NCBI GenBank assembly: GCA_035772735.1
Contig: JASDFA010000007.1
Span: forward strand, 142,723,001-142,787,000
DNA: 64,000 bases
Direction of reading: 5' to 3'
From: Datura wrightii
Lineage: Eukaryota > Streptophyta > Magnoliopsida > Solanales > Solanaceae
Shown here: piece after piece, positions 53,579 to 64,000 of the stretch
Layout: each line of letters opens with the position of its first letter
How positions within the stretch are numbered: position 1 is the stretch's first letter
Translations under genes and position numbers: made by a program
The notes under the pieces: model-generated
Seen by the model: only the letters and a program-made list of their open reading frames with translations
What the model was told of the DNA's origin: nothing
Database searches by the model: none

Positions 53579-53941
53579 CTAAACTAGAGCTTCAGTCAGT
53601 TTGTGATTCCATTGTCTCAGAGCTTGTTTAAGTCCATATAAAGACTTGTGCAACTTGCAGACACTACCAGACTGCCCCTGTCTGCAAAAACCAGGTGGGA
53701 TAACCATATAGACATCCTTCTCTAAATCACCATGCAAGAACGCATTATGAACATCCATCTGAAAAATAGGACACTTATGAGCAGTAGCAACAGCAAGTAC
53801 AGACCTGATAATGACCATTTTAGCCACCAGAGAGAATGTCTTAGCATAGTCTAATCCTTCCTTCCAATTGAAGCCTTTTGCAACCAATCTATCTTTGTAA
53901 CGTCCAACAGCTCCTGAGGCCAAGTATTTCACTTTGAACAC
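53579..53941 (-). pseudogene. Copia reverse transcriptase N-terminal half
   Basis: KVKYLASGAVGRYKDRLVAK and GLDYAKTFSLVAKMVIIRS precede QMDVHNAFLHGDLEKDVYM (motif A Asp) and CKLHKSLYGLKQALRQW. It ends with stops after LTEALV. The frame would join the integrase C-terminal ORF just upstream (53942) but for a TGA at their junction. Confidence 0.9.
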
Positions 53942-54850
53942 TCATTTGCAACCAATGGGTTGTTTACCAAGAGGAAGAGGCACAACACTCCAGGTATGAT
54001 TTTCTTCAAGAGCAGAGATCTCAGATTGCATAGCTGCAACCCATTTAGGATGAAGGGCAGCTTCAGAAAAGGACTGAGGCTCAAAAACAGCTGAATAAGC
54101 TACTAAGGCAGTACCTTGAGCAGCAAATATACCGTGATAAAAGACATGATTAGAGACAGGATAAAGACATCTAGACTGACTTGAGCTAGTAATATAGTTT
54201 TTCTGCCAAATTGGAGGTCTAGTAATACAAGAAGATCTCCTCCGGAATGGATGAAGAACAGACTCAATTGGAGAGACAGGTGCAGCAGGAATAGATACAA
54301 CAGGAGAAACAGGTGCAACAAACTCAATAGGAGGATTAGAGAGATTGTCAGTACCATACTCAGATGAAGAGACAGGATACAAACATATAGGCTGAGAATC
54401 AGGGAAAATACCTGGAGACTGAGGAATAGGGAATAAAGTAGAAGAAGAAGAGGAATCAACCATCTGTTTGAAAGGAAAATAGTCTTCCTTAAACAATACA
54501 TCTCGGCTCATAAAAAACACCTTGTTGTTTATAGCAAACATATTGTATCCCTTTTGAAGAGAATAGTAATAAAAATATACAGCAGATCTAGCTCTGGGAG
54601 CAAATTTATCAACTTTCCTTACTTCAATAGCATAAGCTAAGAATCCAAACACTCTAAGATGATCAAGAGGAGGTGGAGACTGATACAAAATTTCATAAGG
54701 TGTTCTGCTTTGAAGAACAGCAGAAGGCACCCTATTAATCAGATAAACACTATTCAAGACATACTCCCCACGGAATTTCAATGGGGCACCAGATTGAAAA
54801 CGCAAGAATCTAGCAGTGTCTAAAATATGTTTGTGCTTTCTCTCTACCAC
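53942..54850 (-). pseudogene. Copia integrase C-terminal region and linker
   Basis: 302 codons open: VERKHKHILDTARFLRFQ (after the catalytic Glu region), YLINRVPSAVLQSRTPYEIL, LRVFGFLAYA, then SRDVLFKEDYFPF and a long Ser/Pro-rich linker to LHPKWVAAMQSEISALEENH and WSVVPLPLGKQPIGCK, the start of copia RT. The longest uninterrupted frame in the window. Confidence 0.92.
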
Positions 54851-54965
54851 ACCATTCTGTTGAGGTGTCTAGACACGAGAACTCTGTTGAAGAATACCTA
54901 ATGACTGGAGTAAATGAGTCACCTGTGAATTGAAAAACTCGCAACCATTATCAGTTCTCAACACT

Positions 54966-55811
54966 TTAACCTAAGAACCAAAACACATTTCCAATAATAA
55001 CCAGAAAATTTCTAAGTGCAACCACTACTTCAGACTTAAAGTTCAGCAGATATATCCAGGTATATCGAGAAAAATCATCAACCAAGGTAAGAAAACATCT
55101 CTTACCATCATGTGTAGGAACTCTATAAGGTCCCCATACATCAGCATGTAGAATATGAAAACAAGCAGATGTAGATGTAATACTTAAAGGAAAATACAGT
55201 CGAGAGTGTTTAGTCAATGGATATACAGGGCATAAATCAACAGCACTATATTTAGGCAAGTTCTTGAAACAGCTTAATTTTCATAAAGTAGAAATTGGAA
55301 TATGGCCTAGCCTTCTATGCCACAGAGATACATTTATTCTCACTTGCTTTATTGAATCCACTGAAGTAGATGTAGTATTACAAGAAATGGCATTCACTTG
55401 AGCTCCTTGAGTCTTCAAAGGACAGTCAGCATTTACCACATACAGATCATTCTCCACTTTGCCAATCCCCCTCACTTTCCCATTGAAGAGGTCCTGAAAA
55501 ATACAAAAATCAGGATAAAAGAATGCACCACAATTTAGCTCTCGTGTACATTTTGATACAGAGAGCAAATTGTATTTGAACTCAGGGATATGCAGAACAT
55601 TGGTGATTTGATTTCCTCTAAGTATATGAGAAGAACCTTTATGGCTAACCCTAGCCAGATGTCCTGTTGGTAAGTGTATTTTCCCTTCCTTTGAGCTATT
55701 AAGAGAATTGTAATGTGTAAACAGGTTAAGTCTATTAACCATATGTTTAGAAGCATCGGAGTCAACTATCCATTTCTCTTCATTAGGAATTAGTGTAGAG
55801 AAGTTCATCAT
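54966..55811 (-). pseudogene. Copia protease, pre-integrase and integrase core
   Basis: The protease motif reads WIVDSDASKHM, where Gly of the usual Asp-Ser-Gly has become Asp. SLWHRRLGHIPISTL is the pre-integrase zinc region. After a shift at about 55270 the integrase core continues with HILHADVWGPYRVPTHDGKR and LTLVDDFSRYTWIYLL, both catalytic-Asp segments, and stops near 54966. Confidence 0.9.
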
Positions 55812-56109
55812 ACCTGTTGCTCTTATGGTTGAATCACATTCATTCTTCCCATTTCCCTGACCTATTAGCTGAAGAATTTGTGAATACTGTTGCTGAGAGA
55901 ATTATGGAGGCTGTATGGTTGTCACAGAAGCATAAGGAATATTTGGGCTGAGACCACTCTGTCTCTGACTAGACTGACTGATTCCTGCATTGTGTCCTTG
56001 TATAGGCCCCTGACTTGAATAACCAACAATTCCTTGATGTCCTACATTAGATCCAAACTCGACAGCATTTCCTGCACAGTTTGTTGAAGATATAGGACTA
56101 GGACTAACA

Positions 56110-57100
56110 CTAGATTTTTTTCTTTCCCTTCCAATCAGCTGGATAGCCATGTAATCGATAGCATATATCACGAGTATGACCACTCCAGTGACAGTAATCA
56201 CAGTACAAACCATTATTGAATGGTTTCTTAGGTCTGTTATCACTTTTTCCTCCCCTGTTCGATATTGAGACTCCAGACTTGAAAGAGTTTGACTTACTAA
56301 AATTTCCTCGACCACTAAAGAATGCCATAGCATCACTCGGACCTCCAGTAGCAATTGCATTGTGCATGTCAGTAACTGCATTAGACTTACCAAGGATTCT
56401 CTGACTTTCTTCTGCCATTACTAACGAATAGGCCTTAGTCGCTATAGGTGTTGGATCCATCATCATAATCTGACTTCTACACTGATTGTATGACTCATTT
56501 AGACCTAAGAGAAATTGCATCAATCGTTGATACTCAACATGAGCAGCATATGTCCTGGACTCTTCACAAGCACACCCAGGACATGGCATAAGTGAATCAA
56601 ACTCCATCCATAATTCCTTCAGTCTCGAGAAGTAACTGGATACTGACAAAACTCCTTGCGTCAGAGTTACAATTTCCTTATGCAGATAGAAAATTCTAGA
56701 TCCATCGACCTTATCAAATCTCTCTTTTAAATCATTCCAGACTTGTTATGCATTACTTGCATACACAATCCCACTGAGTAATGCTCTACTAACTGAGATC
56801 ATAATCCAAGAGAGAACTATTGCATTGCATTTCTCCCATAGATCATAGAGAGATGGATCGAACATCTCATTTTCATGTTTACCTTTTATAAACCCTAGTT
56901 TACCTTTTCCTAGTAAGCCAATCTTTCATAGATCTACTCCACAGTGAGTAATTATCAGATCCAGTTAGTTGAACAAAAACTAAAGAGCTACCTGGAGTAT
57001 CACACGCCTGAAGATAGAGTGGATGATGATGATTAACAATAATTTCTCCTCCAACAGCTGAGTTTGTTGTCTCTGTGGCCATGCCTTCATCAACCGCCAT
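56110..57100 (-). pseudogene. Copia gag with zinc knuckle
   Basis: Starts MAVDEGMATETTNSAVG at 57100, then HPLYLQACDTPGSSLVF and LTGSDNYSLWSRSMKDWL (retrotran_gag_3 type). After a frameshift near 56905 it continues with LYDLWEKCNAIVLSW, a TAA stop in CYASNA*QVW (near 56748), and an open block with VSSYFSRLKELWMEFDSL. A CCHC knuckle, CDYCHWSGHTRDIC (about 56205-56164), and HGYPADWKGKK end it. Confidence 0.9.
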
Positions 57101-57274
57101 TGATGCTCTGCAGACTCTTCAGAATTAGACTTTCTAATTCAGCGCCAAATATAAAATCCAGCTGCTTCTTAGATCAATTCAACAGTTCAGTTGTCACTGA
57201 ACTCTCTTCTGCATTGATAAACTGTCTGCAATTTGAGAAATCTTCCCTACATGAATCTTCAATCGCCTACCGTA

Positions 57275-57286
57275 GCTCTGATACCA
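57275..57286 (-). other. Primer binding site of short-LTR copia
   Basis: Minus-strand TGGTATCAGAGC, directly at the 5' LTR border; exact match to the initiator methionine tRNA site. Confidence 0.95.
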
Positions 57287-57530
57287 TGTTGAGATTCATC
57301 AATAGAGAAGAATTAAGAGAGGAAGAGAGAGATAACTTCTCTATATTTTATTAATATAAAAAATTCACTTTACAAAGTGTATATTCTACACTATATATAC
57401 AGTATAGTTACTTAACTATACTAGTTAGTTAACTCAACTTTAACTACACTTAACTAATTTTAGTTACTAACTACCCAACAAACTAACTACCAGCCTAACT
57501 AACTGTGATTAATATCTCTTAATCACAACA
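57287..57530 (-). repeat. 5' LTR of short-LTR copia
   Basis: Plus-strand TGTTGAGATTC to AATCACAACA, 244 bp; partner of 52255-52498. Confidence 0.93.
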
Positions 57531-57535
57531 GGACT
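57531..57535. repeat. Target-site duplication GGACT, right
   Basis: Matches 52250-52254. Confidence 0.95.
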
Positions 57536-58872
57536 AATTTCGGATCAATTTATATTAAGTAATTTCATCATGTTGTTATTAGCCAAATTTTGTTTTTTTT
57601 TTTTTTGTTTAGGATCGTTCAAATCATTTTCGCGGGAGATTCGGACACATTATTTCTCATTCTTTGAAAGAAAAACTCATTAACTAAGTCAACTAACTTA
57701 ACCACCTTAACGAACTTCTATCTTTTACTTCAACAAATAGGAGGGAGATTCATACAAGAATATTTTTTTATCCAATATATACCCTATTCGTTTTATAGGT
57801 GTGCATCAGATACAGTTTTGTGGAAGTATCCTATACGAAGACTAGTGTTTTAAATTTTTCTTCAATAATGAACGTGTGCTTTGCATGATTGAGGAAGAAA
57901 ATTGTAGACACGATTTCATAATAAACTGAAAGCTGAAGAAAAGTTAGCACCGGTGGAAGTTGCATGTGTTAGAAAAATAGGAAAACATAATCGTGACGAA
58001 GAAATGACTTTGAAGCGTGAAAAAATCGACTTCTTTTAAAAGATATTGTCTGTTTATAGACTAGGAAAAATACAAGCAAATCCTTTCAAGATACAACAAA
58101 TTCCATGTTTATACATGTAATTTTTTCTTAGTCATTTCATGAAGGTCGGCCTAATTTTATAGGGTTAGAAAAGTGGTTATTCTGAATATTGAATAGAAAC
58201 GCATCTTTAGTCATAGTTATCTATTCAAATGTTGTAGAGAATTTATTTTTAGTTTGTCCGGTCCGAACTTGACTGATGGAGTCACAAACTTATATATAGT
58301 TAGACTAAAAATTCTTCGATAAAAATTAATTTTAACTATATATAGAGATTTCTCCATAAAATACTGTTACCAACTCCTAATAAAACATTTGTAATAAAGG
58401 AATTGCTTGGGCGACAACCAACTCAATATCTAGTGCACGTTTTTGATAGTGTGAAAATGACATTCACTTGGCTTTTGTAAGAAGTATGGTTTGTGGACGT
58501 ACAATTCTATAATTAAAACTCCATCTTTACCTTGCTCTCCATGCACGTTTCAACAATCTAAAGCAATAATGTCCTCTTAACCAATTCTAATGTAACGTTT
58601 AGCTACTAATTGTTTACATTAGCTGGAAAAAGTAGAACTTACATATAAGCTGAAGTTATAATGCAGTATTGACAACAATTTACATTAGAAATAAGTTAGT
58701 GAAACATACAGCCCATCAACTACTTCTTCTATATCAAGCTCGTACTGACGGATACTGGATCAAGTATCTTGCACCATTGATTCTTTGTCACAAATTAAGT
58801 TCAGACTTGGGATGTGTTTGGTATGGAAAAATATTTTTTTTAGTTTTTTTTTGTTTGGTAACTCGTGATGGA
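57536..58872. other. Intergenic region
   Basis: No supported gene. A T-run at about 57593-57607. The first 100 bases belong to the repeat split by the copia. Short frames lack recognisable domains. Confidence 0.5.
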
Positions 58873-59015
58873 CAGTGATGAAGTCAGAAATTTCATTTAA
58901 GGTGTTTAAGATTTAATATATCCATATGAAAAAATAATTTTTAATCTATATATTTTGTATAATTTTTCAAAGAATGATGTTCGACCACACTTCATTGCAC
59001 GTGGCTACATCATTG
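58873..59015. mobile_element. Small MITE-like element
   Basis: CAGTGATGAAGTCAG and (inverse) CAATGATGTAGCCAC form imperfect inverted ends about 143 bp apart. The wording (GTCAGAAATTTCATTTAAGG…TTCGACCACAC) matches the abundant non-autonomous repeats of Solanaceae genomes as I know them. The target duplication is unclear. Confidence 0.5.
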
Positions 59016-59994
59016 ATGACAAAGCTAAGATTTTATACAAAGGGTCGGGCTTTCACCCATTTAAACCTATGAATCAATATAATTTCTAAATAATATTTTC
59101 CATTTTACTAGAACTTTCCATCGTATCAAGGAGATTCAACATTCTACATATATAATTTCTAATACTATTAATAGTATTAACATAATATAAATTTTCAACA
59201 AATGAGGATTTAATTGAACCCTTTCCTCCAACCTAGCTAGGTTTGCACTTTCCCCTTGCTCCACACCCACCCTGTCCTCCTTTTTCCTTAATATTTGTCT
59301 AAATTATATAAATATTTTTAAGACAATATTTTTTCAAATACCAAAAAAATGAAAAAACTGCTTAGTTTCAAGGAAAAAACCTTTTTCGGAAAAAATATTT
59401 TCTTTCGTACCAAAGTCCAAACACGACCTTTACACAAAAATATTTTTTTTTCTCAAAAGAAAAAATAACTTACATATATAACTCGAGCATAAATTACTAC
59501 TCCCTTTTAAATGTCATGTATACTACAAATAGTTGTTACCAAATACTTGTCAATTTAAAAAATTAAGAGAGAATTAATTATTTTTTTCCAATTTAATCCT
59601 TAGCATTAATGATTTTAGAATTAAAAGGCATAGAGGTTAAAGAATCAATAAGGAATATATTAATCAAATTATACTCCTAATTATTTTTTTCTTAAAGATT
59701 GTGCAAAATCTTATCGTGACAATTAAATGAAAACAGAAGAAATAAAATATTTTAGTAGGTGTTGCTTAAAATTAATTAAGGGGGTAAATACGTGAGTTAA
59801 ACACCTGTTAGGTCCACAGTCAATTGAGAGCTTTGCAAAATCAGTACATTAAGTTTCAACTGGTCCTATTAATTAAATTACAGTAGTAGGTTAAAGTAGG
59901 TTTGTTCCTTCTTCTTCTTTACTTCCTCCTTTATCTCAATAAATAACCTTTTTTAATCATGCATTTTCCCAACTAATTAACTCACCAAGAAAAA
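59016..59994. other. Upstream region of the small gene
   Basis: AT-rich, no other gene. Close to the gene, CTCAATAAATAACC (about 59934-59947) could serve as a TATA-like element and a pyrimidine-rich CTTCTTCTTCTTTACTTCCTCC stretch lies just upstream (about 59909-59930). Both are guesses from position and composition. Confidence 0.4.
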
Positions 59995-60342
59995 ATGAGT
60001 AAATGTGTGAGCCATGATCATAACAAGCCCAAGCCCACAAATTTTTCTCCAGTGAGATTTTTGAAGGATATAGGAACTAAGATGGGCAATGCCCTAAATT
60101 TCTTTTGGAAATTCAATTGCAGAAAAAGGTATAATTCAGGTAAAGTAATTTCTTCAATAAACTTGGGTAGGTCGAATTATAATTCAGGTAAAGTAATTTC
60201 TTCAATAAACTTGGGTAGGTCGAATTCTTATGCAGAAAGATTTGATTCTCAAAGAGCTGAAGCCATTGAGGATTGCATCCACTTCTTCAATTTGAGTTCT
60301 TCATCTAATAATTCACTCCACAGATCCAATTCTGTTTCATAA
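59995..60342 (+). CDS. Small basic Ser-rich protein, josephin-like-related, probable host gene
   Basis: A 115-codon single-exon frame starts at ATGAGTAAATG after AAAAA, a good plant context. The layout is a Pro/Lys N-terminus (KPKPTNFSPVRFLKDIGTK), a short helix-like MGNALNFFWKF, a basic Ser/Asn middle, then a motif RAEAIEDCIHFFNLSSSS and a RSNSVS end. From memory this ending resembles small plant proteins annotated as 'josephin-like'; no Josephin deubiquitinase catalytic site is visible and I assign no function. The middle contains an exact tandem repeat of 16 residues (positions 46-77). No transposon lies inside it. The frame is intact, unlike everything else in the window. What it might do in the cell is unknown to me. 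Confidence 0.7.
   Translation: MSKCVSHDHNKPKPTNFSPVRFLKDIGTKMGNALNFFWKFNCRKRYNSGKVISSINLGRSNYNSGKVISSINLGRSNSYAERFDSQRAEAIEDCIHFFNLSSSSNNSLHRSNSVS
60130..60225 (+). repeat. Exact 48-bp in-frame tandem duplication
   Basis: Units 60130-60177 and 60178-60225 are identical at every base and encode YNSGKVISSINLGRSN twice, so the frame is kept. Confidence 0.95.
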
Positions 60343-61060
60343 CAAAGTAATGTTAAATAATATGTGGAATTTATTTATGTATATATTAATGTAACTAAAC
60401 CTTTCACATGAATTGATTTTGCATAAATTGTAATTCTATCTATCTATCTATATGTTTATTTATTCCAAGAGTTTCCTGCTAGATTTTTGGTATAATGAAT
60501 ACATAACTAAGATGGACAGAGGTGTATTCAACATTTTTTTAAAAATATAATCGCATTGAATTCATTAGATTTTTAAGATTATGAATTCATACTTACTATG
60601 TGTTGTAATTTTATTAATTTTTTATATAAAAATTTATGCTTCATGTGAAAAATACTGAGTTTAAATAAATCTGATATCACAATGATGAATTCACTCCTGA
60701 AGATGGAGGACCCATTGTGGAAATATGTCAAATTACAAATAAAATTCTGAGAAAATACATACATACATATAGAGAGAGAGGCAGTTCATGAACAATCTGC
60801 CTCTAAGTTTTGTTTTTTTTTTTTTTGGTTACTTTTTTTAAACCTATCAGGTTAAGACATTTGATAATTTTATCCACTAAAATTTTAGGAATTTAATTGA
60901 TTTATTTGGTTTGAAATAACATGGTTACATGGAAGAGGAACATCTAGGAGATTGATGATGGCTTGGGTTTGGGGTGGGGTGGGGTGGGGGTGAGCATTGG
61001 TGGTTAATGAGTCCACTACGTAATTTTGATGGGAAAATTATCTAACCAAAAAAAAGTAAC
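60343..61060. other. 3' flank with microsatellites
   Basis: (CTAT)n near 60437-60452, (CATA)n then (GA)n at about 60755-60780, a T-run at 60812-60827, and (GGGGT)n at about 60974-60992. No gene seen. Confidence 0.6.
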
Positions 61061-62200
61061 TATTATATTTATAATATATAATTATAATTTTAAAATATTA
61101 TCAAATTTAGCAATAGTTATCATTATTATTGCACACTCCTCTCTCCCTCATATCTTTCCCTTCTTTCTCTAGTCAATCACCTCAATCAATTTATTGTATA
61201 TTTTAATATACGGTAATTTTTTATTTTTTTTATGATGATACAAGTGTATCTTATGCTATCCTCTCTAGAGCCAATTACCTCACTCAATTTATTGTAGATC
61301 TGAATGTATGGCGATTTTTTTTTATGATATATATTTTATAAAATAAAAGTGATAGATACACTGATACATATATGTTTCTTTGTTAAACCCTCTAAAGTCT
61401 AAACGAATATTGCGTCTTAAAATATTTTTGGGTTATATCTGTGCATCCAGACAAATTGAGAAAGTGTGTCCAACAAAATTGAGTAATTTGTTAATCACTC
61501 CAAACGAATATTGTATTTGAAAATATTTTTGGATTGTATCTAGAAATCTAGTAATTTTTAAAATTATAGCAAGGTTGTACCTACAGTGTTTCTATTGGCT
61601 TGTATCTAGGATCTAGATATGAATTTATAGTGATGGTGTATCTGAAAGTATTTTTGAATTGTATTTGTTATTCAACAAAATTGAGAAAGTGTTGATACAA
61701 CTACATTGAGTGAATACTACAGTGTATCCAACTAAATTGAGCAAATAAATACAATAATTTATTGTATCACTATTAGAAATAAAGGTTTTTCCTACCGCAA
61801 CTTAATAAAAAAATTTGGGTTATAAAACATGATTTTTTTCACTAAATCAGCTCACTAGAAAACACATGGTAGAAAGTAATTTTTCACTAAACTAGTGGAA
61901 AGCTTTCTAATTTATCTGTGATACAACATGAATTTCAAAGAAGTTGTATCAATGATATATCGTAAATTTCAGAAAGCTATATCATTGACAACATTTCAAA
62001 AGGTCGATCAATATTACCCATATTTTTGTTATTGATGATGTTTAGCCAACATTGAGAAAATCTGAAAAAGGACCTAGTTCTCCAACTACTACAGGTATGC
62101 ACCCGCTTTCTAATTCGTGCATTTGTTAGTACATCAAGTTGAGCATTTGGTGAACCCTCATCTTTATTTTGGGCAAAAAAGTGTCTCTGCTCTAGTAACA
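61061..62200. repeat. Degenerate direct repeats, non-coding
   Basis: Phrases such as AAATATTTTTGG-TTATATCT and CAATCAATTTATTGTA recur at about 61180, 61270, 61420, 61530 and 61645, giving loose units of roughly 80-120 bases. No open frame of substance. Possibly a decayed element end. Confidence 0.45.
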
Positions 62201-62559
62201 TCATCATTGTCACATCTCAAATACGCCTGAAAACTTTTATTCTGCCTCCTGTCTACTACACCCCATCGAACCCATAAGTCTGTCTCATTAAGCCATCAAC
62301 TATCTCTCCGAAATTCTGATTGTTCTATTTCTCATAATCCAAATCACCTCCTACAGCACAACCTCCATCTTCAGTACACCTCATCCCCATCACCGCAGCT
62401 GTCATAAAAATTAATGCAAAGTCAAAGGAGGATTAGGTCCGTCATGCAAAAGAAAAGAAATCGCATATTGGTTCCAGTTTAGCTAAGGACCAGGTTTCTT
62501 AAGATGTGTTCCCCAAATCTCTTCTTGTCATGAAACACAGTTCCAGAAATGAAAAACAA

Positions 62560-62827
62560 TTAAGATTCATTTGCTTTTGCACTCGAAAAAAGGGTTGTTT
62601 GACAGGAGGACTCTGAAAGAATGCAAATTATGTCACTCTTGAACCAGGTCTCAAGACCAAGAAACCTTATCACTCAACTGTTGTAGGGCTTACAGGCTAT
62701 TAATGAGCAAGTTGCAGCAGTCAATGATGTGATTGCTAAGCTTAAGCTTGTTTTGACTGCCTTTCAAGAAGAGACTATCAAGTTAAAAGAACAGATTGTA
62801 CACAGCAAATACATTGACAAGTTTTTG
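62560..62827 (+). pseudogene. Extra 3' coding region of a second Sirevirus-like copia
   Basis: After a stop-broken start, the frame reads LQAINEQVAAVNDVIAKLKL and VLTAFQEETIKLKEQIVHS, ending in KYIDKFL* at 62827. Heptad spacing suggests a coiled coil. The place, between pol and a 3' LTR, and the design match 47062-47295 in copia copy B, although the text differs, so it belongs to a related element whose gag-pol is not in the window. A hydrophobic-looking region (62850-63110) follows, with stops. Confidence 0.5.
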
Positions 62828-63217
62828 TAAATCTAACACCTCTTTCATCCCTGTTTGTCCTTATCCTTTCCTATTTGGCCTTAGATGATTCACCTCATTT
62901 TGATTCTTGCTTTTGTACTGATGACTTGCTATGATTTTGGTTAGGGCCTTTTGACTTAATGTGGTACAGTCTTAATAATACTTCTATTATTGCTTCTTGT
63001 CTCGTAAGATGGCTAATTCCTCAGATTGATTTGCATATATGACTTCAGTTGTGTGTATGCTAGTGTAGCCCGAGCGGCCATGAGTCTCTTATTTTTGCAT
63101 TCATTGCATGTTTAAGTTGTTTTCAAACTAATTGTCTTTTTGTTTTCAATGATGTCAAAAGGGAAAGCCATTAGTGGTAAGGTGTACAGAAAAAAATTAT
63201 TGAAAAATAAGTGTATA

Positions 63218-64000
63218 TGTATTGTATAGTTTTGAAGATTGACAAATGACCAAGTGAACCTAGTTCACTTCTTTCTTTGGGTATGTATGTATTGAAAGGT
63301 GAACAAAGTCTCCAAATTGTATGATGAAATATGCAACATAAAAATAAAATAAAATCGTAGAAAATAAGGAAATAAGATCACAATCAGAAATCGAGTCCTA
63401 ATAAGCTTCAACGAAAAGTCAAAGAACAATAAGAAAAATCAGCGGTGAACCAAGTTCCCTGAATAAAGTGATTCACATCTCACAAAAGAAGTATCATGGT
63501 AAAGTGATTATCATATTATAGAGGAACTATTAATACAATGACTTATGGTGAGTAAAGATATTGAAGATCTTTCCAAACGACAAGTTACATTCGGCTAGGA
63601 GAGAACCTGTACGGAAAATCTGATTGAGGAAACTAAGTCCTTTTGGGACTCTTTCTCCTTATTTCAAATAAGAAAAGGTTTGAGAAAACCAAGTTCATTA
63701 AGATTCTTTTCAAAAGGCAAGTTGCATTCAACTAGGATAGAACTTGGTATGAAAAATCTGGCTTGAGGGAACCAAGTCATTCTGGGACTCTTTATCCTTA
63801 TTTCGAATAAGGAAAGGTTTGAGGAAACCAAGTCCTTTTTAGGACTCTTTTTATTTATTTCGAATAAATCTAGGTTTGGCAAAATTACATCCCTTGATAT
63901 ATAATGATCATAAATAACCACAGAACATTCAGCTATTGCATTGGCCATTAAGGAGATTACTCTGAAGCAATAGTCGTTCATAGCAAGAAACATTCTCACT
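63218..64000 (+). repeat. LTR of a second Sirevirus-like copia, cut by window end
   Basis: Begins about TGTATTGTATAG and follows the copia LTR wording (TTTTGAAGATTGACAAATGACCAAGTGAACC). A module of about 140 bases (AACCAAGTC…GGACTCTTT…TTATTTC-AATAA…GGTTTGAGG) is present twice (about 63547-63690 and 63691-63830), with a third partial start. CCTTATTTCGAATAAGG at 63796-63812 is a perfect 17-base palindrome. The last 150 bases match 48190-48320 closely. The right end is outside the window. Confidence 0.7.

Larger units (their letters stand above)
52255..57530 (-). mobile_element. Complete Ty1/copia element with 244-bp LTRs, minus strand
   Basis: 5276 bp bounded by direct repeats of 244 bp and an exact 5-bp duplication. 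The primer binding site adjoins the right LTR and the polypurine tract adjoins the left. Gag, protease, integrase, RT and RNase H follow in copia order on the minus strand. By hand the LTRs differ at about 8 of 244 positions (about 3%), making this the youngest datable retroelement here; at the commonly used plant LTR rate of 1.3e-8 per site per year this would be on the order of a million years. Frames are broken, so it is now non-autonomous. Short LTRs and gag wording suggest an Ale-like lineage, tentatively. Confidence 0.93.

Noticed and set aside
55535..55765. Overlapping minus-strand frames within the short-LTR copia (54103-54501, 55535-55765, 55902-56393)
   Set aside because: Shadows of gag/pol in other frames; no known domain.
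59995..60342. Calling the small gene a Josephin-domain deubiquitinase
   Set aside because: It is too short and shows no catalytic Cys/His pattern; only the database-style name 'josephin-like' is recalled for similar small proteins.
60755..60992. Microsatellites as CRISPR or functional arrays
   Set aside because: Simple di-, tetra- and pentanucleotide runs without spacers; ordinary plant microsatellites.
63664..63999. 111-codon minus-strand frame at the right edge
   Set aside because: Lies in the copia LTR and reflects its repeated modules (SNLSLFEI repeats), with no independent support.

Overview
This window is plant nuclear DNA, most likely from a Solanaceae genome (pepper, tomato or tobacco type). 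The grounds are AT-rich intergenic sequence, chromovirus-type Ty3/gypsy elements with LTRs of about 2.3-2.7 kb, Sirevirus-like Ty1/copia elements with LTRs of about 1.1 kb, and one small plant-type protein gene. The species is an inference. Almost everything is transposable-element sequence. I support only one probable host gene, 59995-60342 (+). No rRNA, tRNA or CRISPR was seen.

Layout. Positions 1-10006 (copy A) and 23526-42650 onward (copy B) carry the same order of features: a dead LINE, a roughly 200-bp-arm inverted repeat made from the start of an F-box gene, an AT-rich spacer, a hAT DNA transposon, and a Sirevirus-like copia element inserted near the right end of the hAT. In copy B the stack can be read through: hAT 27164-48820 (8-bp target duplication) contains copia 29585-48729, which contains a complete minus-strand gypsy chromovirus 32804-42527 (target duplication ATACA) and a solo LTR 44373-46674 (target duplication ATTTT). 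In copy A the copia stops at 10006, where a gypsy LTR begins.

Positions 10007-22587 are a pile of at least two plus-strand gypsy chromoviruses, internally deleted and fused, carrying two clean solo LTRs (15051-16187, duplication AGTAC; 16962-18292, duplication TCAGA) and one LTR-like block without matching flanks. The next 348 bases (22588-22935) match a stretch 2.6 kb beyond the hAT in copy B. This suggests that recombination between two gypsy insertions removed the remainder of copy A. A LINE ORF1 (DUF4283-type) remnant follows, and then copy B.

Positions 48829-52249 are AT-rich with small repeats. A complete short-LTR copia lies at 52255-57530 (minus strand, 244-bp LTRs, duplication GGACT, coding frames broken). 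The spacer to 59990 holds a small MITE-like repeat. The host-type gene at 59995-60342 carries an exact in-frame 48-bp tandem duplication. The right edge (about 62560-64000) is the 3' part of another Sirevirus-like copia and its truncated LTR.

The strongest candidates for a second look are: the duplicated F-box inverted repeats, which could yield small RNAs against F-box mRNAs; a pair of short hairpins in the LTR leader that persist across gypsy families, one with a compensatory base-pair change; the repeated ACGASTCGT motif shared by otherwise different LTR families; and the sharp step in divergence between copy A and copy B. All identity figures are hand counts from short stretches.
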